A stretch of DNA of 15,173 nt from Bacteroidales bacterium UBA5206 (GTDB lineage Bacteria > Bacteroidota > Bacteroidia > Bacteroidales > Tenuifilaceae), in assembly GCA_002412705.1 (NCBI GenBank), contig DHVO01000029.1:1-15173 (forward strand), written 5' to 3'. Under the pieces are notes generated by a model that did no database searches, had not been told where the DNA came from, and saw nothing but the letters and a program-made list of their open reading frames with translations. Shown here one piece after another: positions 1 through 6,032 of this stretch (positions within the stretch are counted from its first letter, which is position 1; every line of letters begins with the position of its first letter). The position numbers were made by a program, and so were the translations under genes.

Positions 1-315
1 GATGGCTTAAAGCTAGTTTGCGACTTTGCCGAGACCCTAAACGCACAGGTATCAGCTTCTCGTGCAGTGGTTGATGCTGGTTTAATTCCACACGACCGTC
101 AGGTAGGACAAACAGGTAAAACCGTTCGTCCAGACCTATACTTTGCAGTGGGTATTTCTGGTGCAATTCAGCACTTAGCTGGTATGGAGGAGTCCGATTT
201 TATTGTAGCTATCAATAAAGATAAGTACGCTCCAATTTTCCAGGTTGCCGACCTAGGTATTGTTGGCGATGCAAAGCAAATTGTTAAGGCTCTTAACGAG
301 CGCCTTAAAAAGTAG
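1..315 (+). CDS. etfA: Electron transfer flavoprotein alpha subunit, C-terminal part (5' end outside window)
   Basis: The reading frame is open from base 1 and ends at TAG 313-315, giving 104 residues of the C-terminal FAD-binding domain. Hallmarks of the family are visible: RQVGQTGKTVRP, LYFAVGISGAIQHLAGM, IVAINKDKYAPIF and a closing ADLGIVGDAKQIVKAL. These loops contact the FAD of the EtfA/EtfB heterodimer. EtfAB carries electrons to or from acyl-CoA dehydrogenases in the cytoplasm. In lysine fermentation it would serve reduction of crotonyl-CoA to butyryl-CoA, which fits the cluster that follows. A GTG at 67 is in frame but lies inside the conserved domain, so it is not a start. The gene is followed by a terminator and a 392-base gap, so it probably ends a separate transcript. 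The family assignment is firm; the pathway link is inferred from position. Confidence 0.95.
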   Translation, partial: DGLKLVCDFAETLNAQVSASRAVVDAGLIPHDRQVGQTGKTVRPDLYFAVGISGAIQHLAGMEESDFIVAINKDKYAPIFQVADLGIVGDAKQIVKALNERLKK

Positions 316-334
316 CTTTAACGGAGTAACGTTT

Positions 335-362
335 AAGCCCCGGGGTTATCCTCGGGGTTTTC
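335..362 (+). terminator. Intrinsic terminator after etfA
   Basis: CCCCGGGG (338-341 plus 342-345) pairs with CCTCGGGG (350-357) through a TTAT loop. The stem has eight pairs including one G-U, can be extended by A-U pairs at its base, and is followed by TTTTCG and a T-rich tail. It lies about 20 bases after the etfA stop, in the right orientation to end that transcript. Confidence 0.85.
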
Positions 363-545
363 GTTTATTTCGAGGTTTTAACCAAATCATCTCAATAAAA
401 AACAGAGCGCAATACAGGGTGCTGCTCCTTGAATGTTCGAAAACGTTTTCTGAGAAAATGTAAATTTGGCATTAAACCAAAATAGCTTGGTCAAGTCGTG
501 CCAAAAATCGCTAACATTTTTAAAGAAAAAGTGCGGATAAAATTA

Positions 546-553
546 TATTTTTG
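546..553 (+). promoter_or_regulatory. Candidate Bacteroidota -7 element upstream of atoD
   Basis: TATTTTTG matches the Bacteroidota -7 consensus TAnnTTTG. No clear TTTG -33 element is seen at the usual spacing, only a T-rich stretch near 517-524. Transcription from here would start near 560 and leave a leader of about 150 bases. TAAATTTG at 461-468 is an equally good match, so the choice is uncertain. Confidence 0.3.
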
Positions 554-707
554 CACACTATGGAGTCATATTGTATCCATTTTATTGCAAAATAGTTGCG
601 AGGCTTTTAATTCGAATATGAGACTTATAGTAATTCTCACGATTTAAAGGGTTCGATTAAGGATATTAAGAAGTTTTATTCGTCGTTAAACGAAAAAGAT
701 TATTGGA

Positions 708-1358
708 ATGAAGAACAAGTTTATTTCAGTTGAGCAAGCTGCCGAAATGGTGAAGGATGGCATGACCATTATGATTGGTGGTTTTCTATCGGTAGGTGGG
801 CCCAATAGTATAGTGGCAAAAATTGCAGAGTCGGGTGTGAAGAACCTAACCCTAATTTGCAACGATACCTCTTTCCCCGATAAAGGCTTGGGCGTACTTA
901 TAGCCAATAAGCAGGTTAAGCGCATCATTACCTCGCATATTGGAACCAACCCATCAACCATTGAGCAGCTAAATAACGGCGAAGTTGTAGTGGAATTCAA
1001 CCCTCAGGGAACGCTTGCTGAGCGTATTCGTGCAGCAGGAGCAGGGCTAGGCGGTGTGCTTACACCAACGGGAATAGGAACCCTTGTTGCCGAAGGCAAG
1101 CAGATTCTTAATATCGATGGTCGCGACTTTATCCTAGAAAAACCGCTACGTGCCGATATCGCCCTAATTGGCGCAAGCATCTCCGATAAAATGGGTAACC
1201 TAGTTTACAAGGGATCAACCCAAAACTTCAACCCACTTATGGCCACTGCAGCCGATGTTGTTATTGCTGAGGCCGAGGAGGTTGTTGAAACTGGTGCAAT
1301 TAGCCCAGAGAGCGTTAAAACACAGTCAATATTTGTAACATATATCGTTAAAAAGTAA
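708..1358 (+). CDS. atoD: Acetate/butyrate-acetoacetate CoA-transferase alpha subunit
   Basis: The 216-residue protein has the length and near-colinear sequence of AtoD from E. coli. It has the CoA-transferase signature DGMTIMIGGFLSVGGP at residues 17-32, SHIGTNP near 76, AGAGLGGVLTPTGIGT near 110-125, and a FNPLMATAADVVIAE segment. The alpha subunit forms part of the CoA-binding site; in this family the catalytic glutamate is on the beta subunit, AtoA. The likely reaction is CoA transfer between butyryl-CoA and acetate or acetoacetate, the last step of lysine fermentation to butyrate. It is the first gene of the cluster, 9 bases before kal. The ATG at 708 aligns with the family N-terminus. 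Oddity: no atoA follows, and none is visible elsewhere in the window. Substrate choice (acetate or acetoacetate) cannot be read from sequence. Confidence 0.93.
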   Translation: MKNKFISVEQAAEMVKDGMTIMIGGFLSVGGPNSIVAKIAESGVKNLTLICNDTSFPDKGLGVLIANKQVKRIITSHIGTNPSTIEQLNNGEVVVEFNPQGTLAERIRAAGAGLGGVLTPTGIGTLVAEGKQILNIDGRDFILEKPLRADIALIGASISDKMGNLVYKGSTQNFNPLMATAADVVIAEAEEVVETGAISPESVKTQSIFVTYIVKK

Positions 1359-1367
1359 ATATATATC

Positions 1368-1754
1368 ATGGATAGCAAGGTAATGATTAGAGTTAGAATG
1401 AGCTCTCACGATGCTCATTATGGTGGGAATTTAGTTGATGGTGCTAAAATGCTTCAGCTTTTTGGCGATGTGGCCACAGAACTTCTAATTAGGCACGATG
1501 GCGACGAAGGGCTTTTTAAAGCTTACGATGCTGTTGAGTTTATTGCCCCTGTATATGCAGGCGACTATATTGAGGCTGTTGGTGAGATCACACACGTTGG
1601 TAACACATCACGCAAAATGACCTTCGAGGCGCGTAAGGTTATCATCCCAAGAACAGATCTTTCAGAGTCTGCTGCCGATTTCCTAACCGAGCCTATTGTG
1701 GTTTGTCGCGCAAGCGGAACCTGTGTTGTTCCTAAAAATTGTCAACGTAAATAA
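1368..1754 (+). CDS. kal: 3-aminobutyryl-CoA ammonia lyase
   Basis: This 128-residue protein has the size and pattern of the single-domain hot-dog-fold ammonia lyase of lysine fermenters. Visible features are RVRMSSHDAHYGGNLVDGA near the N-terminus, a central helix (MLQLFGDVATELLIRH), and strand segments VEFIAPVYAGDYIEAVGEI and KMTFEARKVI. The enzyme (EC 4.3.1.14) removes ammonia from 3-aminobutyryl-CoA to give crotonyl-CoA. A small hot-dog protein alone could be read as a generic thioesterase or MaoC-type hydratase. The position directly before kce, and the SSHDAHYGG segment in place of a thioesterase active-site pattern, favour Kal. The start is ATG 1368, 9 bases after the atoD stop, which suggests co-transcription. 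Confidence rests partly on context. Confidence 0.88.
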   Translation: MDSKVMIRVRMSSHDAHYGGNLVDGAKMLQLFGDVATELLIRHDGDEGLFKAYDAVEFIAPVYAGDYIEAVGEITHVGNTSRKMTFEARKVIIPRTDLSESAADFLTEPIVVCRASGTCVVPKNCQRK

Positions 1755-1766
1755 TCCCAAACCGAT

Positions 1767-2588
1767 ATGGAAAAGCTAATTATCACCGCTGCTATTTGCG
1801 GCGCAGAGGTAACCAAGGAGCAAAACCCTGCAGTGCCCTACACCGTTGAGGAGATTGTTCGCGAAGCTAAATCGGCTGTTGATGCTGGTGCTGCCATTGT
1901 TCACCTTCACGTTCGTCGCGACGATGGTACCCCAACCCAAGATAAGGCTCGCTTTAAGGAGTGCATCGATGCTATACTTAAGGTATGCCCTGATGTTATT
2001 ATTATCCCATCAACTGGTGGTGCTGTTGGTATGACCGCTGAGGAGCGCCTACAGCCAACCGAGCTACCCATTGAAATGGCTACCCTTGACTGCGGTACCT
2101 GCAACTTTGGCGATGAGGTGTTTGAGAACACCATGCCAATGATGCGTGCCTTTGGAAAGCGCATGATTGAGAATAACATTAAGCCAGAGTACGAGTGCTT
2201 TGAAATGGGACACCTTGATACAATCGTAACCATGGCCAGAAAGGGTCAGGTTCCAGGTGCTCCAATGCAGTTTAACTTTGTACTTGGCGTACCAGGTTGT
2301 ACCCCAGCAACAGTGGGTAACCTAGTGTGGTTGGTAAACGCTATTCCTGCTGGTTCAACATGGACCGCAACCGGAATTGGTCGTCATGAGTTTACCCTTG
2401 CTGCTCCTGCTATTGCTATGGGCGGACACGTTCGCGTTGGTTTTGAGGATAACCTTTACATAGAGAAGGGTGTACTTGCAAAATCTAACGGTGAGCTTGT
2501 TGCCAAAGTGGTGCGTATTGCAAAGGAGCTTGGCCGCGAAGTGGCAACTTCGGCCGAGGCACGTGAGATTCTTGGATTAAAGAAGTAA
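1767..2588 (+). CDS. kce: 3-keto-5-aminohexanoate cleavage enzyme
   Basis: This 273-residue protein belongs to the BKACE (former DUF849) family, with a metal-dependent TIM-barrel fold. The HLH motif in AAIVHLHVRRDDG puts His46 and His48 where the founding Kce enzyme binds zinc, and Glu227 in VRVGFEDN is the third expected ligand. Other family marks are ITAAICGAEVTKEQNP at the N-terminus (Glu14), IIIPSTGG near 78-85, and VLGVPGCTP. The reaction joins 3-keto-5-aminohexanoate (5-amino-3-oxohexanoate) with acetyl-CoA and yields acetoacetate and 3-aminobutyryl-CoA. That product is the substrate of Kal, encoded 12 bases upstream. The specific substrate within the broad BKACE family is assigned from the neighbours kal, kdd and kam. 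ATG 1767 aligns with the family start. Confidence 0.94.
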   Translation: MEKLIITAAICGAEVTKEQNPAVPYTVEEIVREAKSAVDAGAAIVHLHVRRDDGTPTQDKARFKECIDAILKVCPDVIIIPSTGGAVGMTAEERLQPTELPIEMATLDCGTCNFGDEVFENTMPMMRAFGKRMIENNIKPEYECFEMGHLDTIVTMARKGQVPGAPMQFNFVLGVPGCTPATVGNLVWLVNAIPAGSTWTATGIGRHEFTLAAPAIAMGGHVRVGFEDNLYIEKGVLAKSNGELVAKVVRIAKELGREVATSAEAREILGLKK

Positions 2589-2619
2589 TTACAGTTATAA
2601 CAATTCCATATTCTTGGCA

Positions 2620-3657
2620 ATGAAGAAAGGTAATAAGTATGGAACCCATAGGGTAATTGAGCCTAAAGGAGTACTTCCTCAGCCAGCCCTTAAGGTTGAC
2701 AATAATACAAGTGAGATTTACGATAACGAGATGCTTATTGATGTTAAAACCCTTAACATCGACTCGGCCAGCTTTACCCAAATTAAATCGGCTTGCAACG
2801 CTGATGTTGCTGCAATGGAGAAGATGATTCTTTCTATTGTTGGCGAGCGTGGTAAAATGCAGAATCCTGTTACCGGTTCGGGTGGTATGCTAATTGGTAC
2901 CGTAAAGGCATTGGGACCAAACTTCCCCGATAAGAGCCTTAAGGTTGGCGACACCATTGCAACCCTTGTATCGCTATCGCTTACTCCACTTAACATCAAA
3001 AAGATTAAGTCAATTAACGTGCACAACGATCAGGTTGATGTTGATGCAGAGGCTATCCTTTTTGAGAGCGGTATCTACGCAGTTCTTCCTACCGATATAC
3101 CAGAAAAACTTGCTCTTGCTGCGCTCGACGTAGCTGGTGCTCCTGCTCAGGTTGAGCGTTTGGTTAAGGAGGGCGACAACGTATGTATTATTGGTGGCGG
3201 TGGCAAATCTGGTGTTCTTTGCTGCTACCAAGCAATGAAACAGGTTGGCAAAAACGGTAAGGTAATAGTAGTGGAGTACTCGGCTGATAATGCTAAGCGC
3301 ATTCAGGACATGAACCTTGCTACACATGTTATTGTTGCCGATGCTACCAACGTAATGGATGTTTACGAGAAGGTGATTGCCATTACTGGCGAGAACGGTT
3401 GCGATGTTACCATTAACAACGTTAACGTACCTTCTACCGAGATGACCTCAATCCTTATCACAAGGGATAGGGGTATGGTTTACTTCTTCTCAATGGCTAC
3501 TTCGTTTACCAAGGCTGCTCTTGGTGCCGAAGGTGTTGGTAAAGATGTTGACCTGGTTATGGGTAACGGCTATGCAATGGGCCACGCCGATTTAACCCTT
3601 GGTATCATTCGTGAATCAGAGGAAATTCGTAATCTATTTAATAAGCTTTATGTTTAA
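2620..3657 (+). CDS. kdd: L-erythro-3,5-diaminohexanoate dehydrogenase
   Basis: The 345-residue protein looks like a medium-chain dehydrogenase-type enzyme. A GroES-like N-terminal part includes NPVTGSGGMLIGTV at 82-95. A Rossmann dinucleotide-binding motif, VCIIGGGGKSGVL, falls at about 188-200, and an acidic VIVVEYSADNAKR follows at 215-227, the place where NAD(P) specificity is set. Kdd (EC 1.4.1.11) oxidatively deaminates 3,5-diaminohexanoate to 5-amino-3-oxohexanoate, feeding Kce encoded just upstream. I chose ATG 2620. A TTG two codons earlier is in frame, but MKKGNKYGTHRVIEP is the natural N-terminus. The stop overlaps the start of kamA by 8 bases, which points to translational coupling. 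The function is assigned from family resemblance plus its position between kce and kamA. Confidence 0.93.
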   Translation: MKKGNKYGTHRVIEPKGVLPQPALKVDNNTSEIYDNEMLIDVKTLNIDSASFTQIKSACNADVAAMEKMILSIVGERGKMQNPVTGSGGMLIGTVKALGPNFPDKSLKVGDTIATLVSLSLTPLNIKKIKSINVHNDQVDVDAEAILFESGIYAVLPTDIPEKLALAALDVAGAPAQVERLVKEGDNVCIIGGGGKSGVLCCYQAMKQVGKNGKVIVVEYSADNAKRIQDMNLATHVIVADATNVMDVYEKVIAITGENGCDVTINNVNVPSTEMTSILITRDRGMVYFFSMATSFTKAALGAEGVGKDVDLVMGNGYAMGHADLTLGIIRESEEIRNLFNKLYV

Positions 3658-4909
3658 GATTGAGGAAAAGAGCAGGCGCAAGGAGTTTTTCCCTAATGTG
3701 TCTGATAGCGATTGGAACGATTGGAAGTGGCAGGTTCGCAACCGTATCGAAACCCTAGAGGAGCTTAAGAAGTACATTAAGCTAACCGCCGAAGAGGAGG
3801 AGGGCGTACGCAAGTCGCTTCAAACCCTTCGTATGGCTATTACCCCATACTACTTGTCGCTTATTAACCCTAACGACCCTAACTGTCCGGTTAGAAAGCA
3901 GGCAATCCCTTCAATTTCTGAAACCTTTACCTCTGCAGCCGACCTATTGGACCCGCTTCACGAGGACGAGGATTCACCTGTACCAGGGTTAACCCACAGG
4001 TATCCAGACAGGGTGCTTTTCCTTATCACCGATATGTGCTCAATGTACTGCCGCCACTGTACCCGCCGTCGTTTTGCTGGTCAGAAGGATGCTGCTACAC
4101 CAAAGGACAATATCGATAAGGGCATAGAGTACATTGCTAACCATCCTGAGGTTCGCGACGTGCTTCTTTCTGGTGGCGATGCGCTGCTTGTTAGCGATAG
4201 CCGTTTAGAGGAGATTATTAGCCGCCTTCGCGAGATTCCTCACGTTGAGATTATCCGTATTGGAAGCCGCACCCCAGTGGTTCTTCCACAGCGTATCACC
4301 GACGACTTGGTGAACATGCTTAAGAAGTATCACCCAGTTTGGCTTAACACCCACTTTAACCACTCCGATGAGATTACCCCAGAGAGCTACGAGGCTTGCG
4401 CTAAGCTAGCCAACGCTGGTGTACCTCTTGGAAACCAATCAGTTCTTCTACGTGGCGTTAACGACTGCCCAAATATCATGAAGAAGCTGGTTCACAATCT
4501 GGTTAAGATGCGCGTTCGCCCATACTACATTTACCAGTGCGACCTTTCAATGGGACTTGAGCACTTTAGAACTCCTGTTTCTAAGGGTATCGAGATTATT
4601 GAGAGCCTACGTGGACATACCTCTGGCTACGCTGTTCCTACATTTGTTGTTGATGCTCCTGGTGGCGGTGGAAAAACTCCAGTTATGCCTCAGTACGTTA
4701 TCTCTCAAATGCCAGGCAAGGTTATCCTTCGTAACTTTGAGGGTGTTATTACCACATATACTGAGCCTACCGACTATAAGAACGAGTGCCAGTGCGATGA
4801 TTGCAAAAATCAGAAGGCAGAAGATGGCATTGCTGGTTTAATGCATGGAGATAAGCTCTCCATTGAGCCTGCAACGCTAAGCCGTAAGACAAGGAATCAT
4901 CACGATTAA
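3650..4909 (+). CDS. kamA: L-lysine 2,3-aminomutase (radical SAM)
   Basis: This is a 419-residue radical-SAM enzyme (EC 5.4.3.2) that isomerises L-lysine to L-beta-lysine, the first pathway step. The [4Fe-4S] motif C-S-M-Y-C-R-H-C puts cysteines at 130, 134 and 137. Asp298 (in YQCDLSMG) and Asp335 (in VVDAPGGGGKTP) correspond to the substrate-lysine-binding aspartates. Lys342 in GGGGKTP corresponds to the PLP-binding lysine. The structural zinc ligands appear as Cys273 plus a C-terminal C-Q-C-D-D-C cluster at 380-385. All known cofactor residues are therefore present. The start is ATG 3650, overlapping the kdd stop by 8 bases. A frame-extended start 51 bases upstream would lie inside kdd and adds a segment absent from the family. 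The full-length zinc cluster and kam context separate it from the shorter EpmB-type or glutamate-aminomutase relatives. Confidence 0.97.
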   Translation: MFKIEEKSRRKEFFPNVSDSDWNDWKWQVRNRIETLEELKKYIKLTAEEEEGVRKSLQTLRMAITPYYLSLINPNDPNCPVRKQAIPSISETFTSAADLLDPLHEDEDSPVPGLTHRYPDRVLFLITDMCSMYCRHCTRRRFAGQKDAATPKDNIDKGIEYIANHPEVRDVLLSGGDALLVSDSRLEEIISRLREIPHVEIIRIGSRTPVVLPQRITDDLVNMLKKYHPVWLNTHFNHSDEITPESYEACAKLANAGVPLGNQSVLLRGVNDCPNIMKKLVHNLVKMRVRPYYIYQCDLSMGLEHFRTPVSKGIEIIESLRGHTSGYAVPTFVVDAPGGGGKTPVMPQYVISQMPGKVILRNFEGVITTYTEPTDYKNECQCDDCKNQKAEDGIAGLMHGDKLSIEPATLSRKTRNHHD

Positions 4910-4914
4910 GCCAT

Positions 4915-4996
4915 AACGCGAAGACGCATCGCTCTTCTTTACAGTGACTTTAGTGGTCGGTATTGATTAGTAGAAAGATGCGTCTTCGTGTTTTTA
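4915..4996 (+). terminator. Long-stem inverted repeat between kamA and kamB, possible attenuator or terminator
   Basis: AACGCGAAGACGCATC (4915-4930) pairs along its whole length with GATGCGTCTTCGTGTT (4977-4992). That gives 16 pairs with one G-U, 12 of them an uninterrupted perfect match. A 46-base spacer lies between the arms, and TTTTTATATTT follows from 4991. The strong stem plus T run resembles an intrinsic terminator, but the loop is long and genes of the same pathway continue downstream. It may therefore be a partial terminator, attenuator or mRNA-processing/stability element that lowers kamBCDE relative to kamA. It starts 6 bases after the kamA stop and ends 28 bases before the chosen kamB start. 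Confidence 0.6.
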
Positions 4997-5023
4997 TATT
5001 TAAAGCCCTTAGGGAACCCTGAA

Positions 5024-6031
5024 ATGCCATTTATTGACGATATCCTCACCTACAAAAGCCTTTCCATTGTAGGACTTGAGAAGAACACGGGCAAAACGGA
5101 GTGCCTTAACTATGTCCTTTCACGGTTAAAGGATATGGATAAGCGCATAGCCCTTACGTCTATTGGCATTGATGGAGAGAGCCGCGATATTGTAACAAAC
5201 ACCCATAAGCCCGAAATTCGGATTTACAATGGGATGATATTTATCTCGGCCGAGAAGCACTACTTGCAGCGCCGCATAACATCGGAGATACTGGATGTGA
5301 GCAATATCCACACATCGCTGGGGCGGCTGGTTACTGCACGTGCTTTGAGCTCGGATAAGGTGATGCTTTCGGGCCCTCCCGATACGCATACCCTAAAGAG
5401 CCTTATTGCTGGCATGAACCAGTATAATGTTGATTTAACCATTGTTGATGGCGCGCTATCCAGGCTTAGCTTGGCCTCGCCAGCGGTAACAGAGGGAATG
5501 GTACTAGCCACAGGGGCGGCCTACTCGGCTAATATCCCCGAGCTGGTTCGCAAAACCAAGTACGTTATAGACCTTATCAACCTACCCGAGGTTGAGCCAG
5601 CACTCAAGCTGCAGCTTGATGCGGTTGAATCGGGGATACTTGCCATTGACCCGCAGGGCTGCTTGCACGACCTTAACGTGCAGTCGGTTTTTATGCTGGA
5701 GAAGGCAAAGGACAGAATCTTTAGCCACGGGAACAGGCTCTTTGTTGCGGGTGCAACAAGCAATAACCTGTTCGAGTTTCTGCGGATGCAGAAAAACGCG
5801 GCTAGCATTGAGCTGATTGTAAAGGATTTTACCAAGATATTTGCCACCCCCGAGGTGTACTACTCCTTTATTAGAAAGGGCGGTACCGTTAAGGTGGTAA
5901 CCAGAACAAAACTTGCGGCGGTATGCATTAATCCCGTATCGCCACAGGGGTATAGATTAAGCTCTGATGAGCTTAAAGCGGCTATGCAGGATGCCCTGCA
6001 GATGCCCGTTTACGACGTAAAAAAGTTATAG
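5024..6031 (+). CDS. kamB: Lysine 5,6-aminomutase reactivase subunit KamB (P-loop protein)
   Basis: This 335-residue protein has an N-terminal P-loop, GLEKNTGKTE, at 17-26. Its five residues between G and GKT recall dethiobiotin synthetase and related CobQ-type enzymes. A second conserved-looking acidic strand, LTIVDGALSR, falls at 138-147, like a Walker-B or metal-binding site. No signal peptide or membrane helix is seen. The gene sits directly before the MutS-like gene and the B12 aminomutase genes, as kamB does in other lysine fermenters. There the pair is thought to restore inactivated lysine 5,6-aminomutase, for example by exchanging damaged cobalamin. I chose ATG 5024. A GTG at 4988 is in frame but lies inside the hairpin arm. 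The stop and the kamC start are one base apart, so the two are probably translated together. The nucleotide used and the biochemical action are inferred. Confidence 0.78.
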   Translation: MPFIDDILTYKSLSIVGLEKNTGKTECLNYVLSRLKDMDKRIALTSIGIDGESRDIVTNTHKPEIRIYNGMIFISAEKHYLQRRITSEILDVSNIHTSLGRLVTARALSSDKVMLSGPPDTHTLKSLIAGMNQYNVDLTIVDGALSRLSLASPAVTEGMVLATGAAYSANIPELVRKTKYVIDLINLPEVEPALKLQLDAVESGILAIDPQGCLHDLNVQSVFMLEKAKDRIFSHGNRLFVAGATSNNLFEFLRMQKNAASIELIVKDFTKIFATPEVYYSFIRKGGTVKVVTRTKLAAVCINPVSPQGYRLSSDELKAAMQDALQMPVYDVKKL

Positions 6032-6032
6032 A

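Larger units (their letters stand above)
316..707 (+). other. Non-coding leader between etfA and the lysine cluster
   Basis: This 392-base stretch holds the etfA terminator and then AT-rich sequence with no credible gene on either strand. It carries two TAnnTTTG octamers: TAAATTTG at 461-468 and TATTTTTG at 546-553. TTTGGCA (465-471) is repeated inverted as TGCCAAA (499-505), and CCAAA (477-481) is a second possible partner. The first octamer therefore sits in a small potential operator or alternative hairpin. I saw no lysine-riboswitch or cobalamin-riboswitch core. The region most likely contains the promoter and control sites of the lysine cluster. Confidence 0.6.

Noticed and set aside
260..463. 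Plus-strand frame of 67 codons across the etfA end
   Set aside because: It begins inside etfA in another frame and runs through the terminator hairpin.
316..707. Lysine or cobalamin riboswitch upstream of atoD
   Set aside because: No conserved core of either class could be found, and the visible pairings are short.
686..1000. Minus-strand reading frame of 104 codons
   Set aside because: It lies antisense over atoD, whose protein family is unmistakable. The predicted peptide has no family character.
4915..4992. The kamA-kamB inverted repeat as a MITE or other mobile element
   Set aside because: It is only 78 bases, no target-site duplication is visible at its edges, and there is only one copy in the window. 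The following T run fits a transcript structure better; the idea stays open if many copies exist in the genome.
4988..5023. GTG start at 4988 giving KamB twelve extra residues
   Set aside because: The GTG lies in the right arm of the hairpin and the added residues do not look like part of the P-loop fold. ATG 5024 places the P-loop at residue 17, as is usual for this fold.
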